From: an uncultured Paraglaciecola sp.
GTDB lineage: Bacteria; Pseudomonadota; Gammaproteobacteria; Enterobacterales; Alteromonadaceae
NCBI RefSeq assembly: GCF_937123705.1
Contig: NZ_CAKZKO010000010.1
Location: forward strand, 95,244-159,243
Reading direction: 5' to 3'
DNA length: 64,000 nt
A program made the position numbers and the translations under genes. The notes under the pieces are model-generated. The model had not been told where the DNA came from, ran no database searches, and saw only the letters and a program-made list of their open reading frames with translations. Shown in pieces: positions 28,309 through 39,577 of the stretch (its first letter is position 1; each line of letters starts with the position of its first letter).

Positions 28309-30837
28309 CTATATCAACTCTGGCGAGTCTAATTCAGCAACAGGTGCATTAGCCGCAGCGGCCTGATCACTGATGATGATGCCACCTTCTTCTAACAAGC
28401 CGTTCGAGACAATTTTCGCTGAAGCACTATGGGCATCAACCTCATCTTTTTCCAACACGACAATGTCTTCTGCTTGGGAAGCTTTGAAAACACCCGATTG
28501 TTCAAACTTAGTACTAGAAACGTCATCTTCACTTATATTAGCCAAGTAAGATTCAAGTTCATTAACTTGCCCATCAGACAAAATATCACTTAAATCTCCA
28601 GAATCTAAAGACATTAATTCAGCCACTGGTAATAATGTTTTTGCCGCAAAATCAGTGTCGATTGTGCCACTCATTTCGTCAATAGACATATCCACAGCAT
28701 TAGGCGAAGCACTTGGTAATTCTGGCGCTACAATTTCAATAATTAAGTCAGCGGAAGCCGTTTCTGCATTAAGGGAATCCCCATCTTGAATAGTATAGGT
28801 AAAGCCTAACTCTAAGTTTCCTTCACTATTTGTTGGAATACCCTGTCCGGTAATTTCCTCTAATGTGAGATCATCTTTTTGTTCGAACCTATAACTTCCC
28901 AAGTTATCTATATACAACTCACCAAAATCTGTATCTATCCTGAGTGGATTATTCCAAGTGTGACTTATATCCAATAAATGCACAGCTCCCATATATTCGA
29001 CTTGTGTAACCGCAGGTGAACCTTCACCATCGGAACCAAAATCATCAGGTGCATCCCCCGAACTGCCCCAAAATATACCCGTTACATTTCCTTCGATATC
29101 CCTTGGATTCCCTTCACTAAACACAAATCCGGTCTCATCATTATTTGCAGTAGGCGCATTAGTTTCAATTGCTATAGCCACTCTGGCAGTATCGGTTTCT
29201 ATACCATCACTAATGGTGTACTCAAAGCTAGGTTCAGGTGAGCCTTCTAAGAAACCTTTATTTTCATAGCTAAATTGCCCATCAGCTTTAATACGCAAGA
29301 TCCCATTGTCTTGTAATCCGCTGAATGTCGAACCATTAAATAGTAATACATCTGCTTCCGTTACCGCAGTATATACACCGTCGATTACGGTAAAAATGGC
29401 ATCCCCTGTATTGGCATCAAATGCCAATGCTTGGCTATTGACATGGGTGACATTAAGAACTCCACCTTCATCGTCAGTATCCATTGCATCATCACCATTA
29501 CCATCAACATGGCTTATGACATTGCCAGAAACCGTAGTTCCTTCGTCCATGCTGAAGTTGTCATCTTCAGCAACTGGTGGAACGTTTACATTGGCCACAT
29601 TGATGGTCACGGTTGCGGTACTTGTGTCGCCATCCACATCGGTGATGGTATAGGTGAAGGTATCTGCACCCACAAAATCTGTCGCTGGGGTGTAACTGAA
29701 AGTCCCATCTGGGTTCACATTCACTGTGCCGCCACCAGTAGACGTGGCATCAAAGGCCGTCACTGTGGTCGGGTTATCACCCAAGTCATCGTTGCTGATC
29801 ACTTCGCCGTTAAGGGACGTGTTTTCATCGATATTAAAGCTGTCATTCACCGCTTCAGGTAGGGCATCGACTATCACTTCGGCCACATTGATGGTCACGG
29901 TTGCGGTACTTGTGTCGCCATCCACATCGGTGATGGTATAGGTGAAGGTATCTGCACCCACAAAATCTGTCGCTGGGGTGTAACTGAAAGTCCCATCTGG
30001 GTTCACATTCACTGTGCCGCCACCAGTAGACGTGGCATCAAAGGCCGTCACTGTGGTCGGGTTATCACCCAAGTCATCGTTGCTGATCACTTCGCCGTTA
30101 AGGGACGTGTTTTCATCGATATTAAAGCTGTCATTCACCGCTTCAGGTAGGGCGTTGACAGGGTCAACAGGGTCAGCAGGGTCAACAGGGTCAACAGGGT
30201 CAACAGGGTCAATTGGGTCAATTGGGTCAACCGGGTCAACAGGGTCAACAGGGTCAACCGGGTCAATTGGGTCAACCGGGTCAATAGGCGCAGGATCTAC
30301 TGGTGAAGGGTTAATCGTTTCTATAACGTCTGGATTAGCCCGCTCATCTGCCGCCCCAGGAGTACTCTCCAATTCAGCTGTGTCATAGCCTGCGCCAGCT
30401 AAGAGCTCATTTCCATCTCTGTCTAAAGTAACAAAATCCGTTCCTTCGTTAGCCGTCAAACCACCTGCAGCAGTATCGACATCTGGAATCTCTACTTCAT
30501 CGCCAGACTCAATTAATGTTTGAATAGCTTCAATTTCAGCCTGTTCATCGCCTAATAGTTCAGCACTCGAAGTTTGAAACTGCGCATTTACCGGTTCAGA
30601 AAGCGGTTCTGCTACGATAGCATCAGTATCAAGTAACTCATCAAATTCAGCGGTTACTGTTTGTTCAATACCATCATCAAAAACTAAAGTAATTTCACTG
30701 CCTCGGGCAAGGTTTAACACTGTACCAGATTTAAGACTATCACCGTTTTGTAATGCGATATTGTTACCGGATTCAATTTGCACGGATCCGCTAACATTTA
30801 CTATTTGAGCATCTTTTGAGATGGTGAAATTTTGCAT
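28309..30837 (-). CDS. LapA-type retention-module adhesin, short and without RTX repeats
   Basis: 842 residues from ATG 30837; a closer upstream ATG at 30846 is only one base from the AGGA box. N-terminal retention module (FTISKDAQIVNVSGSVQI... then RGSEITLVFDDG), which in this family plugs the TolC pore, followed by a LapG-type di-alanine site, DTAAGG, at about 121-126. Next come a VDP/IDP low-complexity linker, two identical cadherin/VCBS-like repeats of 96 residues (NDSFNIDENTSLNG... DTFTYTITDVDGD) and further related domains. No glycine-rich RTX nonapeptides are seen at the C-terminus (ends AAAANAPVAELDSPELI). Lies upstream of its own type I system. Role in surface attachment is inferred. 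Confidence 0.85.
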   Translation of the reverse strand: MQNFTISKDAQIVNVSGSVQIESGNNIALQNGDSLKSGTVLNLARGSEITLVFDDGIEQTVTAEFDELLDTDAIVAEPLSEPVNAQFQTSSAELLGDEQAEIEAIQTLIESGDEVEIPDVDTAAGGLTANEGTDFVTLDRDGNELLAGAGYDTAELESTPGAADERANPDVIETINPSPVDPAPIDPVDPIDPVDPVDPVDPVDPIDPIDPVDPVDPVDPADPVDPVNALPEAVNDSFNIDENTSLNGEVISNDDLGDNPTTVTAFDATSTGGGTVNVNPDGTFSYTPATDFVGADTFTYTITDVDGDTSTATVTINVAEVIVDALPEAVNDSFNIDENTSLNGEVISNDDLGDNPTTVTAFDATSTGGGTVNVNPDGTFSYTPATDFVGADTFTYTITDVDGDTSTATVTINVANVNVPPVAEDDNFSMDEGTTVSGNVISHVDGNGDDAMDTDDEGGVLNVTHVNSQALAFDANTGDAIFTVIDGVYTAVTEADVLLFNGSTFSGLQDNGILRIKADGQFSYENKGFLEGSPEPSFEYTISDGIETDTARVAIAIETNAPTANNDETGFVFSEGNPRDIEGNVTGIFWGSSGDAPDDFGSDGEGSPAVTQVEYMGAVHLLDISHTWNNPLRIDTDFGELYIDNLGSYRFEQKDDLTLEEITGQGIPTNSEGNLELGFTYTIQDGDSLNAETASADLIIEIVAPELPSASPNAVDMSIDEMSGTIDTDFAAKTLLPVAELMSLDSGDLSDILSDGQVNELESYLANISEDDVSSTKFEQSGVFKASQAEDIVVLEKDEVDAHSASAKIVSNGLLEEGGIIISDQAAAANAPVAELDSPELI
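29593..30153 (-). repeat. Two identical 273-bp copies, period 288 bp, in the adhesin gene
   Basis: Bases 29593-29865 and 29881-30153 appear identical on direct reading. They encode two copies of one 96-residue cadherin/VCBS-type domain. Identity at DNA level means a recent duplication or ongoing gene conversion; copy number is likely to vary between strains. Confidence 0.85.
30156..30290 (-). repeat. 9-bp tandem repeat encoding (V/I)DP units
   Basis: Degenerate tandem array of a 9-base unit (plus-strand reading gggtcaaca and variants gggtcaacc, gggtcaatt) coding a Val/Ile-Asp-Pro linker between the retention module and the first repeat domain of the adhesin. Prone to slippage in multiples of three codons, which would change linker length without frameshift. 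Confidence 0.85.
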
Positions 30838-30910
30838 GGGCAACATTCCTAATAATTTTACTTAAATGGGCAGCAACAAATAATTCGATTTAGCACTGAA
30901 GTATATGACT

Positions 30911-30943
30911 GTATAAGGCGGCATCAGGTATGCCGTCTTATAC
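30911..30943 (-). terminator. Hairpin downstream of PEP-CTERM gene
   Basis: Near-perfect 14-bp inverted repeat (GTATAAGGCGGCAT / ATGCCGTCTTATAC, one G-T wobble) between the PEP-CTERM gene stop and the adhesin start. Probable terminator for the PEP-CTERM gene, separating it from the Lap locus. Confidence 0.65.
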
Positions 30944-31005
30944 ACCAGTATGGAACTTAGGAATGTTAGGTTAACTATTCCTATAGGAAAAGAGGTTGCT
31001 AAGAT

Positions 31006-31569
31006 CTAGCGTTTTAATCGACGAGTAGTTACAACACAAAGGGCCAATGCAAAAATAGCAAGAGCTGAAGGCTCTGGTACGTCTACAGCTACTGCGCGTT
31101 TAAATACATAATTCACTACGTCACTTCCGGCTCTATCATTTATATATGCAGAAGCATCACCAAATGAATTATAAAATCCATCGCCATCAGCATCAGCGCT
31201 AATCGCCTCGCCCATTTCAACGGCAATGTTACCTTTATATTCGTCATAAAACGCCATATGATTTACTAATGCTAGCGAAGTTGACATGGCAAAAATTTCA
31301 TTAGTCTCTAACGCAAATATTAATCCTGCAGCTTCGATACCATTCACAGGGTTTGCAAAATCTCCTCCACATGTACGTCGATTGGCACCTGGAAGTTTAC
31401 AACTACCGTCAGCATCAAACCATTTTGGTCCATCTGCTAAATTATAAGAGCCTAAATAGGCCCAATCAATACCAGCATCGTCCTTAACAATCAGCGTTGC
31501 ATTAGCTTGACTAACTAAGCTAATTGAAAATACAACCGCAAAAATACATTTCAAAAATTTACTATTCAT
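31006..31569 (-). CDS. PEP-CTERM sorted exported protein
   Basis: 187 residues from ATG 31569, which has AAGGAG seven bases upstream; an in-frame ATG at 31590 has no such box. Signal peptide (FLKCIFAVVFSISLVSQANA), a mature domain with a disulfide candidate pair (GSCKLPGANRRTCGG) and the C-terminal sorting signal VPEPSALAIFALALCVV plus basic tail TTRRLKR. PEP-CTERM proteins are cut by exosortase and are linked to extracellular polysaccharide. The rest of the protein was not recognised. The preceding 275 bp are AT-rich with no further gene. Confidence 0.85.
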   Translation of the reverse strand: MNSKFLKCIFAVVFSISLVSQANATLIVKDDAGIDWAYLGSYNLADGPKWFDADGSCKLPGANRRTCGGDFANPVNGIEAAGLIFALETNEIFAMSTSLALVNHMAFYDEYKGNIAVEMGEAISADADGDGFYNSFGDASAYINDRAGSDVVNYVFKRAVAVDVPEPSALAIFALALCVVTTRRLKR

Positions 31570-31844
31570 AACATTCTCCTTGAGGTTCAATTAAGAACCA
31601 ACATACAACATTAGATTGTTTGTGACTTTTCATCTTACTAACTAGAAAGTAAGTTAACAATAAAAACAGCTTACATCCCACAACAAGCAAATTTTAAGCC
31701 AACATAAAAAATCATTTAAATTCAATCGCCTACATCTTTTGCATTGAAAAAATCACTTTTAGTGTTAAAAAATCCGACACTAAATTTGGTGAATATTTAG
31801 CCGCAAAAATATAATTAATGGCTTTTTTATAGCATATTTTGACC

Positions 31845-32297
31845 TTAGCTAGCCTTAATATGAAACACCCCAACTTCAGTATCTGTGACTTCAACTTGAG
31901 TACCTGCCCTTATAACGTCATTGGCTTTTAACCGCCAATCAATGCCCGAGTATCGATACACTGGAACTAATTCAGGTCCTACATCTTCTACCAATACAAA
32001 TTTGTGCCCAATAAGGTCACTTTTGGCTTTTGTGGTATCTACCTTAGTTTGCATAGTTTTTAGAGGTTTCCACAACAAGACTGCAAACAAAGCCGTTAAT
32101 ACTCCAGTGCAAAGCAGCGCTGCCAATAACGTTTCGGGGATCATGCCTAAGTACAATAAAGCGGATGTGACAACAACAGCGCAGCCTACAAAAAATAGTA
32201 CAAAGGTTGCAAAACCTAATACTGCCACTTCAATCACCAATAAGCTAATGCCTAATATAAGTAAACTCTCGGCCAAATTGTTGAGTATCCATTCCAT
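31845..32297 (-). CDS. NfeD family membrane protein
   Basis: 150 residues: two to three closely spaced membrane segments (about 8-75) followed by a small OB-fold domain (LIGHKFVLVEDVGPEL... TQVEVTDTEVGVFHIKA). NfeD-like proteins accompany SPFH/stomatin proteins; here the partner gene ends 3 bp upstream on the same strand. Corresponds to YbbK of the ybbK-qmcA pair. Role: membrane microdomain or quality-control accessory, inferred from the family. Confidence 0.88.
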   Translation of the reverse strand: MEWILNNLAESLLILGISLLVIEVAVLGFATFVLFFVGCAVVVTSALLYLGMIPETLLAALLCTGVLTALFAVLLWKPLKTMQTKVDTTKAKSDLIGHKFVLVEDVGPELVPVYRYSGIDWRLKANDVIRAGTQVEVTDTEVGVFHIKAS

Positions 32298-32300
32298 AGA

Positions 32301-33236
32301 CTACCCCTTATTTAGTTGGTTAATTATAGTCATTGCTTGGGCCACAACGCCTGCCGCTTCTGTGCCGCCATCGGGTAATAGTACTACTGATGATTCTTTA
32401 GCGATGGCCTGCTTAGCTTCGATAGCTTTTGTGGCTAAATCCAATTGAATGGCTTTTTGTCCTTCAGTAGTGGCAGCGGCTTCACCGACTTGTCTAAGAG
32501 CTTCAGCCTGAGCGGTGGCTACTGCCACTATGGCTTTGGCTTCACCTTCCGCCCTTAATACTTGTTCTTCTTTGTCAGCTTCGGCGGCTAATACTACTGA
32601 AGCTTTTTCACCTTCGGCGCGGTTAATGGCCGCTTGTCTGTCACCTTCAGATTCTAATATTTGCGCTCGTTTTACCCGTTCGGCCTTCATTTGTGCTTCC
32701 ATGGCTTCCATTACAGAATGTGGGGGCACAATGTCTTTAATTTCGTAACGTAATACTTGAATACCCCAGGGGCCAGCCGCATCGTTTATGGATGTGACTA
32801 TGTTGGTGTTAAGCATATCTCTTTCTTCAAAAGTCTTGTCTAGCTCCATTTTACCGAGTTCAGAACGCATAGTAGTTTGCGCTAGCTGGGTAACCGCAAA
32901 CACATAATCATCTACACCATAGGTGGCTTTGTATGGGTCGAGAACACGGAAATATAATACGCCATCAACATGCAACGAGATATTGTCTTTGGTGATTGCA
33001 CTTTGTTCTGGTACATCAACGGCTTGTTCTTTAAGAGAGCGGTCTGCAGCCACACGATCTACAAAAGGTAAGATAAAGTTAAGGCCCGCTTCTTTACTAG
33101 ACTGGTACTTTCCAAAACGTTCAATTACATAAGCGCGATTTTGAGGGACAAACTTTATTGATGTTTTCAGTAGCACCATTACAAACACTAAAATAAGCAT
33201 AGGGGCTGAGAAAATGTATTCGAATAAACTTTCCAT
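32301..33236 (-). CDS. qmcA: SPFH/stomatin-like membrane protein QmcA
   Basis: 311 residues from ATG 33236 (the frame is open to 33299 but the 21 extra residues are not family-like). N-terminal membrane hairpin, then the SPFH/band 7 domain (VPQNRAYVIERFGKYQ, ILPFVDRVAADRSLKEQAVDVPEQSAITKDN) and an alanine/glutamate-rich coiled coil (about 180-270, NRAEGEKASVVLAAEADKE). Related to QmcA, which forms membrane assemblies that influence FtsH proteolysis. Two-gene operon with nfeD. Confidence 0.92.
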   Translation of the reverse strand: MESLFEYIFSAPMLILVFVMVLLKTSIKFVPQNRAYVIERFGKYQSSKEAGLNFILPFVDRVAADRSLKEQAVDVPEQSAITKDNISLHVDGVLYFRVLDPYKATYGVDDYVFAVTQLAQTTMRSELGKMELDKTFEERDMLNTNIVTSINDAAGPWGIQVLRYEIKDIVPPHSVMEAMEAQMKAERVKRAQILESEGDRQAAINRAEGEKASVVLAAEADKEEQVLRAEGEAKAIVAVATAQAEALRQVGEAAATTEGQKAIQLDLATKAIEAKQAIAKESSVVLLPDGGTEAAGVVAQAMTIINQLNKG

Positions 33237-33366
33237 AATTGACGTCCTTATTCGACAAGTACAGCTTGTCGACTTTAAATTGATAATCCAACTCGCCACT
33301 ATTGCGGTTCGTTAAGGGACACCATACTAAACTATTCTAGCGGAGTAATCAGTATGGAGTTGTAGG

Positions 33367-35733
33367 TTAGATCAGCCAAGCATAACTAAATTTCATAAAT
33401 ACAGCGCGTTCGTTTTTAGTAACCAAGGTAAGCTCATCATCTTGGTAAGCCGAGTCTGAATAGCCAACAAAAAACTTAGTTAATGGATTGATTTTGTAAG
33501 AATACAATAGTTGTGTCCCTAAGTTTTTGGATCTGGCATCTACGTCAAAAGTGTAATTTTGTTGATTGCGCTCAATATCTGAATACACCAAAATCAAGCG
33601 TAAGAACTGTTGTTGGTCAAACTGATAGGTGGCACGAAAATCCGACAAGTTCGCTGTGAAAAGAGCCTGACTTTGCACATCAAAGTGTTGATAAGTATGA
33701 CGTAACTTGAGTTGTAAGCTTTTACCTACCCCCAAATTAATAGTAGGCCGCACCCATAATTGTTTACCTAGGCGATTATTGTCGTAATCAATTTGATCAC
33801 CAAAACGCGCCTCTGTACTGAAATACCATGAAGGGCTAGGGCGCATTTCGAAGAAACCTCTTCCTTGCTGCTCGGTAAACATAGTGCTGTTGTTGGCAAT
33901 GCTGAGATTATTAGGATCATCTCGCAAACCTACTTTATCTCGCTGAACCAATCCTACTCTAAAATAAGATTGCATCTGGCCATTTACACTCAGATGTATC
34001 TCTGCTTCTTTTTCAATCAGTTCGTCATTGTCGTTGTGACTGATATCCCAATCACCAAATACTCTAATTCTGTTCCACCAAGAATTTTCGCTAAACCAGT
34101 TGTAGCCCGCGCCCACAACGGATTGGTGATGGTCAGTTAAAGAACCAAAGCCTAAGTCGGTACGAATACCGGCATCGCGGCTATTTCGATTGACAAAAAC
34201 ATTCCAATCACGCTCCTCATGATCATATCTCAGTCTATAGGCTCTACCACTAAAGCTATCGGTTTTCTGCAAGCGAAGCGCGGCTTCTGTATAGATGTCG
34301 TTTTGCTCACTTTGGGTATCTTGTGGTGTTTCTTGTTGAATGGTGTCGTCATTATTTGATTCCGAATCAGAATCCAAAAATTCTCGGTATAGATCCATTG
34401 GATAGCGAGTATCTGAGCGTAATATTTGAGCACTTAACGTATCCTTTTCGGTCAACAAATATTTGCCGTCAATGCCATTAACATAGTTATAATAATCCTC
34501 GGCGTCACGCATTGTGCCTGTCCATCCCACTGACAACTTTTTAGAGACATCAAAACGATAACGCAGTGCCAAGTTAAGGGATTCTTCTTCAATACTTGCC
34601 ACACTAGAGCCTAAATTACCGGGCACTAAAAAATTAGTTGATGCATCGTTAGCCACAAAAACGCCGAAAGTGTGCTGATCTTTACGGCCAGTTACTTTAG
34701 CGCCGTAGTCAGGCGCGCTTACATTACGGGTGTACACTAAGTTGTAGTTACTCGAAAAATAATCTGCATTTTCTAAGAAAAATGTACGTTTCTCGTCAAG
34801 AAAAAGTGCAAAAGTGTCATTAATGCTCAATTGCGCTTCATCTGCTTCTACCTGAGAAAAATCAGGATTAAGCGTAGCTTGCAAAGATATTTCGGGGGTA
34901 ATGCCCCACTTTAAATCAAGGCCCATTTCCGTGTTGTTGCTGTCTTGCCACTCTACGCTTTCGTCAAGATCCCGGCTGCTTCCTTGACCCAAAACTACAG
35001 TGGGCACAACGGCTAGGTTTTTGCCTTGTTTGGCTTGTTTAAATCCGCCAATTGAACCTAGTTGACACAAATTGCAGGCGTTGTTGCGATCTAGCGGCAT
35101 GTTCGAAATACGTAAACGGTCTTCTCTTGGATAAAAGCGAACCAGTTCAGCTCCCCAAACCTTGTTTTCGTCGCCTTCCTTAAAGTTTAGAATACGTAAT
35201 GGAATAGCCATTTCTACCTGATAACCGTTTGCGACTATCTTACCTGCCGATTGCCAGATATCGTCCCAACTGTCACTTTCACTGCCGGTCATTTCGTTTT
35301 GAATAGAGTCTGCTTGGATACCAAAAGGATTAACAAAAAACTGGTAAGCTAAACGGCTATCGTTGAAGGTATCAAGCTTGATGCCAACAGTGTCGTCACT
35401 CCAAATATTGTCTCTGTCTCGGTAAAACGCGCTGATGTTCTCTACATTTTCATCTTGCGCGATAAAGGCCACATACAAGGTATCGCCATTTTCAAAGATT
35501 TTGACTTGAGTGTTGACTGGTGGGCGCGTGTTCTCAAAGGGCTGAGTAACATAATTGAGTTCTAGTTGTTTAGCTTGTTGCCACTGGGTATCGTTAAGCT
35601 CGCCATCAATCTCAATTTCTCCCGCCACATTTGGAATATCTAAATCGGCGTATTCATTCGATAGCTCGCCTTGTACTTCTGTTCCATACGTAAAAATCAC
35701 AAAAAAAAGGCAGCTTATAAACAGTCTTGGCAT
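33367..35733 (-). CDS. DUF5916 protein with N-terminal CBM9-like domain
   Basis: 788 residues from ATG 35733 (MPRLFISCLFFVIFTYG signal peptide); the frame opens 11 codons earlier at 35766. Residues about 30-220 resemble a family-9 carbohydrate-binding module (GEIEIDGELNDTQWQQA, then DDTVGIKLDTFNDSRLAYQFFVNP). The remainder is the strand-rich DUF5916 region with alternating hydrophobic/aromatic strands ending in a terminal aromatic pattern (FMKFSYAWLI), which looks like an outer-membrane beta-barrel. Common in Alteromonas-type marine bacteria. Ligand unknown. Monocistronic on its surroundings. Confidence 0.8.
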   Translation of the reverse strand: MPRLFISCLFFVIFTYGTEVQGELSNEYADLDIPNVAGEIEIDGELNDTQWQQAKQLELNYVTQPFENTRPPVNTQVKIFENGDTLYVAFIAQDENVENISAFYRDRDNIWSDDTVGIKLDTFNDSRLAYQFFVNPFGIQADSIQNEMTGSESDSWDDIWQSAGKIVANGYQVEMAIPLRILNFKEGDENKVWGAELVRFYPREDRLRISNMPLDRNNACNLCQLGSIGGFKQAKQGKNLAVVPTVVLGQGSSRDLDESVEWQDSNNTEMGLDLKWGITPEISLQATLNPDFSQVEADEAQLSINDTFALFLDEKRTFFLENADYFSSNYNLVYTRNVSAPDYGAKVTGRKDQHTFGVFVANDASTNFLVPGNLGSSVASIEEESLNLALRYRFDVSKKLSVGWTGTMRDAEDYYNYVNGIDGKYLLTEKDTLSAQILRSDTRYPMDLYREFLDSDSESNNDDTIQQETPQDTQSEQNDIYTEAALRLQKTDSFSGRAYRLRYDHEERDWNVFVNRNSRDAGIRTDLGFGSLTDHHQSVVGAGYNWFSENSWWNRIRVFGDWDISHNDNDELIEKEAEIHLSVNGQMQSYFRVGLVQRDKVGLRDDPNNLSIANNSTMFTEQQGRGFFEMRPSPSWYFSTEARFGDQIDYDNNRLGKQLWVRPTINLGVGKSLQLKLRHTYQHFDVQSQALFTANLSDFRATYQFDQQQFLRLILVYSDIERNQQNYTFDVDARSKNLGTQLLYSYKINPLTKFFVGYSDSAYQDDELTLVTKNERAVFMKFSYAWLI

Positions 35734-35951
35734 GAAAAAAATTCCGATCAATGTGTACCAATCCAACTTGGCGTCTTAAAATATTCGAAGCAGGGTAAAC
35801 TAATTGAGACGAAAAACCAGATTTATGCGTTAAGTCAACGTGTTAGTTCGACAAGTTGCATATTGTACTGCCGAGGGAAATGTACGGCTTTGTAAGTGAA
35901 GTAACAAACACGGCCTTGTTGCTATAAGCCCTTCACAGAAACTAACTATTG

Positions 35952-35980
35952 GCACGAATCAAAGACTCGTTGATTCGTGC
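35952..35980 (-). terminator. 11-bp hairpin downstream of pepQ
   Basis: Perfect inverted repeat GCACGAATCAA / TTGATTCGTGC with a 7-base loop, 10 bp after the pepQ stop. Likely transcription end, although a T run is not evident. Confidence 0.6.
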
Positions 35981-35990
35981 TCGACTGGCG

Positions 35991-37328
<1,338 letters not shown>

Positions 37329-37390
37329 TCATAAATAAAAAACAATGTAGGTTAACATAAGCCTAAAACCAAAAGTATGCTGTGTCATAT

Positions 37391-39328
37391 TTAGGTTTTA
37401 GGGTGTATTTCCATAGTGGCTAGTGCTTTAAATAGATTTTTACTGTTGCCTAAATGTTGACTGTATATTTGTTGGTAGGCCAATACTGCCTTAACGTAGT
37501 TGCGGGTTTCCTTAAAAGGAATAGTTTCTATCCATAAATCCAAGGGAATAGTGTCTTGTTTGGGTAACCACTGTTTGACTCTACGCCATCCGGCATTATA
37601 AGAGGCTGTTGCCAAAATGGGGTTATTATCCACTTTGTTCATTAAATAACGCATGTATTGCGTACCTAATTCGACGTTTCTATTGGGGTTAAATAAACTT
37701 TTCCTGCTAATTTTTTGTTTAGTAATATATCGAGCTGTACTCGGCATAACCTGCATTAAACCCAAGGCCCCAACGTGAGACGCTGCATCGGGCATAAAAG
37801 AACTTTCACGCCTAACGATGGCATAGGCCCACGCCACATCAATGTTATTTTTCTTGGCGCTGTAGTGCAACTGATTATCAAATGGCATAGGGAATCGCCG
37901 ACGTAAATCATCAAGATACCCAGCTTTAGAAAAACCAAAAATGGCTTGGTCATGCCATTTATGTTTACTGGCAAGCACTGCAGCGGTAAGTTTTTGTGGT
38001 TGCGTTAGTTGGCGTTGCAAGAAAATCCATTCTCGTCTTGCGCTTAGATTACGCCCCAATTCTCTGAATTCAAAGGCTCTTTGGGCAGCGGGTAAGGCCG
38101 CTAATTCATCTAAGTCTCCTTGGGATATCCGTAATGGATTATCATTTAAACTGGCTACTTCTGAGAGTTTGCCACTGGCCAAAAAACCATAGTAGTGGCG
38201 CTGTTTTGACAATTTTTGTAATCCCGTTTTAGACAACTCTTGAGCTCCTAGCTGTTCGTATGCTCGGGCTTTCCAGTATTGGAATACATTATCAGCAGAT
38301 ACATCTTTAGGCACAAAATTAATCACATCCAGCGCATGTTGCCAGTTTTGTTGTCTTAATACATGGGCTAAATGCCAGCGTAATAATTCTGCATCGGGTT
38401 CATAATGGCTGGCTTTCTCTAACCAGAGTTCTGCTTTGTCGTGATTTTTTAGTGCTAAAAAAATCGCGAATCTATGAGATATCTTTTTGAGCTGTTGAGC
38501 TGTAAAGCTATATTTTTTAGAGATTTTGAGCCAACTGCGTAGTGCTAAGTCTCTGTCATGGCTGACTAAACGCTTGAGTCCATAAATCAGGATCTCAGCT
38601 TCTTTTTCTTTATATATTCCTGGGAAATTAGACAGGCGAGACACTTGGCTAGGTGAGCGACGTACTTTTAACCAAAGATCGGCTAAGTATTGCTGATTTT
38701 GTGGAAGCAGGGTTTTTAAGTAAGGGACTAGGGTATGGTTGCCGCCACCCGCCGCTAAGGATAATCTCTTCCAAATTAAATCAGGGGTACGTTTGCCTGC
38801 GCTTTGCCATTGCTTAAATAACGCATCACAATCAGAAGGTTGTGATTTTCCGACTACCCAAAGTTTCTCTGCCAACTCAAATGCTTGACTACTAGTGGGA
38901 TCTTTTTGCAGCAATATTTCCCCATACTTGCAGGTAAAACCGGTATTCCCTATATCCCGATAGAAATGACTAAACAATTCAGGTTGGTTCTGTTTACTTA
39001 AATATCTCAGCCATTTTTTTCTTAAGGGTAAATCTAAAGGAGTCCCTTCATATTGGGATAGAAAACGTTCAATTGGCGCCTTGTTGGCCATAAAAGGAAA
39101 TTTACTTAGGGTTTTAAGTTCAACATAAGGCTTAAGGGGATACCCTTCTAGTTGCTTCATTGCCTTTTGATACGCGTTACTATTGGGATTGTGAGCAAGC
39201 CCTTCAGCCTTCACAAAAATTTTGCGTTGTTGTTCCCGTGACAGTTTTTGCTGTGCAATAGCGAGTTGCATGGGCAAAACAGATAAAATCACAAAACAGA
39301 TAAAATAACGAATAATCACAATGTCCAA
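37391..39328 (-). CDS. slt: Soluble lytic murein transglycosylase Slt
   Basis: 645 residues with a signal peptide (to about Ala25), a long superhelical alpha-rich domain (U and L domains, about 30-470) and a C-terminal SLT/goose-lysozyme domain. The catalytic Glu is in the AIVRRESSFMPDAAS motif, followed by GALGLMQVMPSTA and NVELGTQYMRYLM and ASYNAGWRRVKQWL. Cleaves peptidoglycan between MurNAc and GlcNAc to give 1,6-anhydro ends. Full length compared with Slt70. Confidence 0.94.
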   Translation of the reverse strand: MDIVIIRYFICFVILSVLPMQLAIAQQKLSREQQRKIFVKAEGLAHNPNSNAYQKAMKQLEGYPLKPYVELKTLSKFPFMANKAPIERFLSQYEGTPLDLPLRKKWLRYLSKQNQPELFSHFYRDIGNTGFTCKYGEILLQKDPTSSQAFELAEKLWVVGKSQPSDCDALFKQWQSAGKRTPDLIWKRLSLAAGGGNHTLVPYLKTLLPQNQQYLADLWLKVRRSPSQVSRLSNFPGIYKEKEAEILIYGLKRLVSHDRDLALRSWLKISKKYSFTAQQLKKISHRFAIFLALKNHDKAELWLEKASHYEPDAELLRWHLAHVLRQQNWQHALDVINFVPKDVSADNVFQYWKARAYEQLGAQELSKTGLQKLSKQRHYYGFLASGKLSEVASLNDNPLRISQGDLDELAALPAAQRAFEFRELGRNLSARREWIFLQRQLTQPQKLTAAVLASKHKWHDQAIFGFSKAGYLDDLRRRFPMPFDNQLHYSAKKNNIDVAWAYAIVRRESSFMPDAASHVGALGLMQVMPSTARYITKQKISRKSLFNPNRNVELGTQYMRYLMNKVDNNPILATASYNAGWRRVKQWLPKQDTIPLDLWIETIPFKETRNYVKAVLAYQQIYSQHLGNSKNLFKALATMEIHPKT

Positions 39329-39577
39329 AAAGCCAAAAGAGATAAAAAGTGAGTAAGCTTGATATTAACAAAATGCCTGTTAATAAAAGTATCTATTTCC
39401 AAAAAAAATCACTTTAGCTGGCATGACCAGTTGAATTGGGTATCTTTACCCACATCTTATGTAAAATGTTGTTAGTAGATAGGTTGCTCTTTCTAAAAAT
39501 GTTAACAACAATCTGTTTAAGGCTAAGTATTGGCCTCCTCACAATCCACGCTTTGGCGATAGCCACAGGAGATGATA

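Noticed and set aside
30156..30290. Possible CRISPR-like array
   Set aside because: The repeat unit is 9 bp without spacers and encodes a VDP linker in the adhesin frame.
29306..30388. Plus-strand frames of 115-143 residues opposite the adhesin gene
   Set aside because: They are antisense shadows of the repeat domains; their internal repeats only mirror the adhesin repeats.
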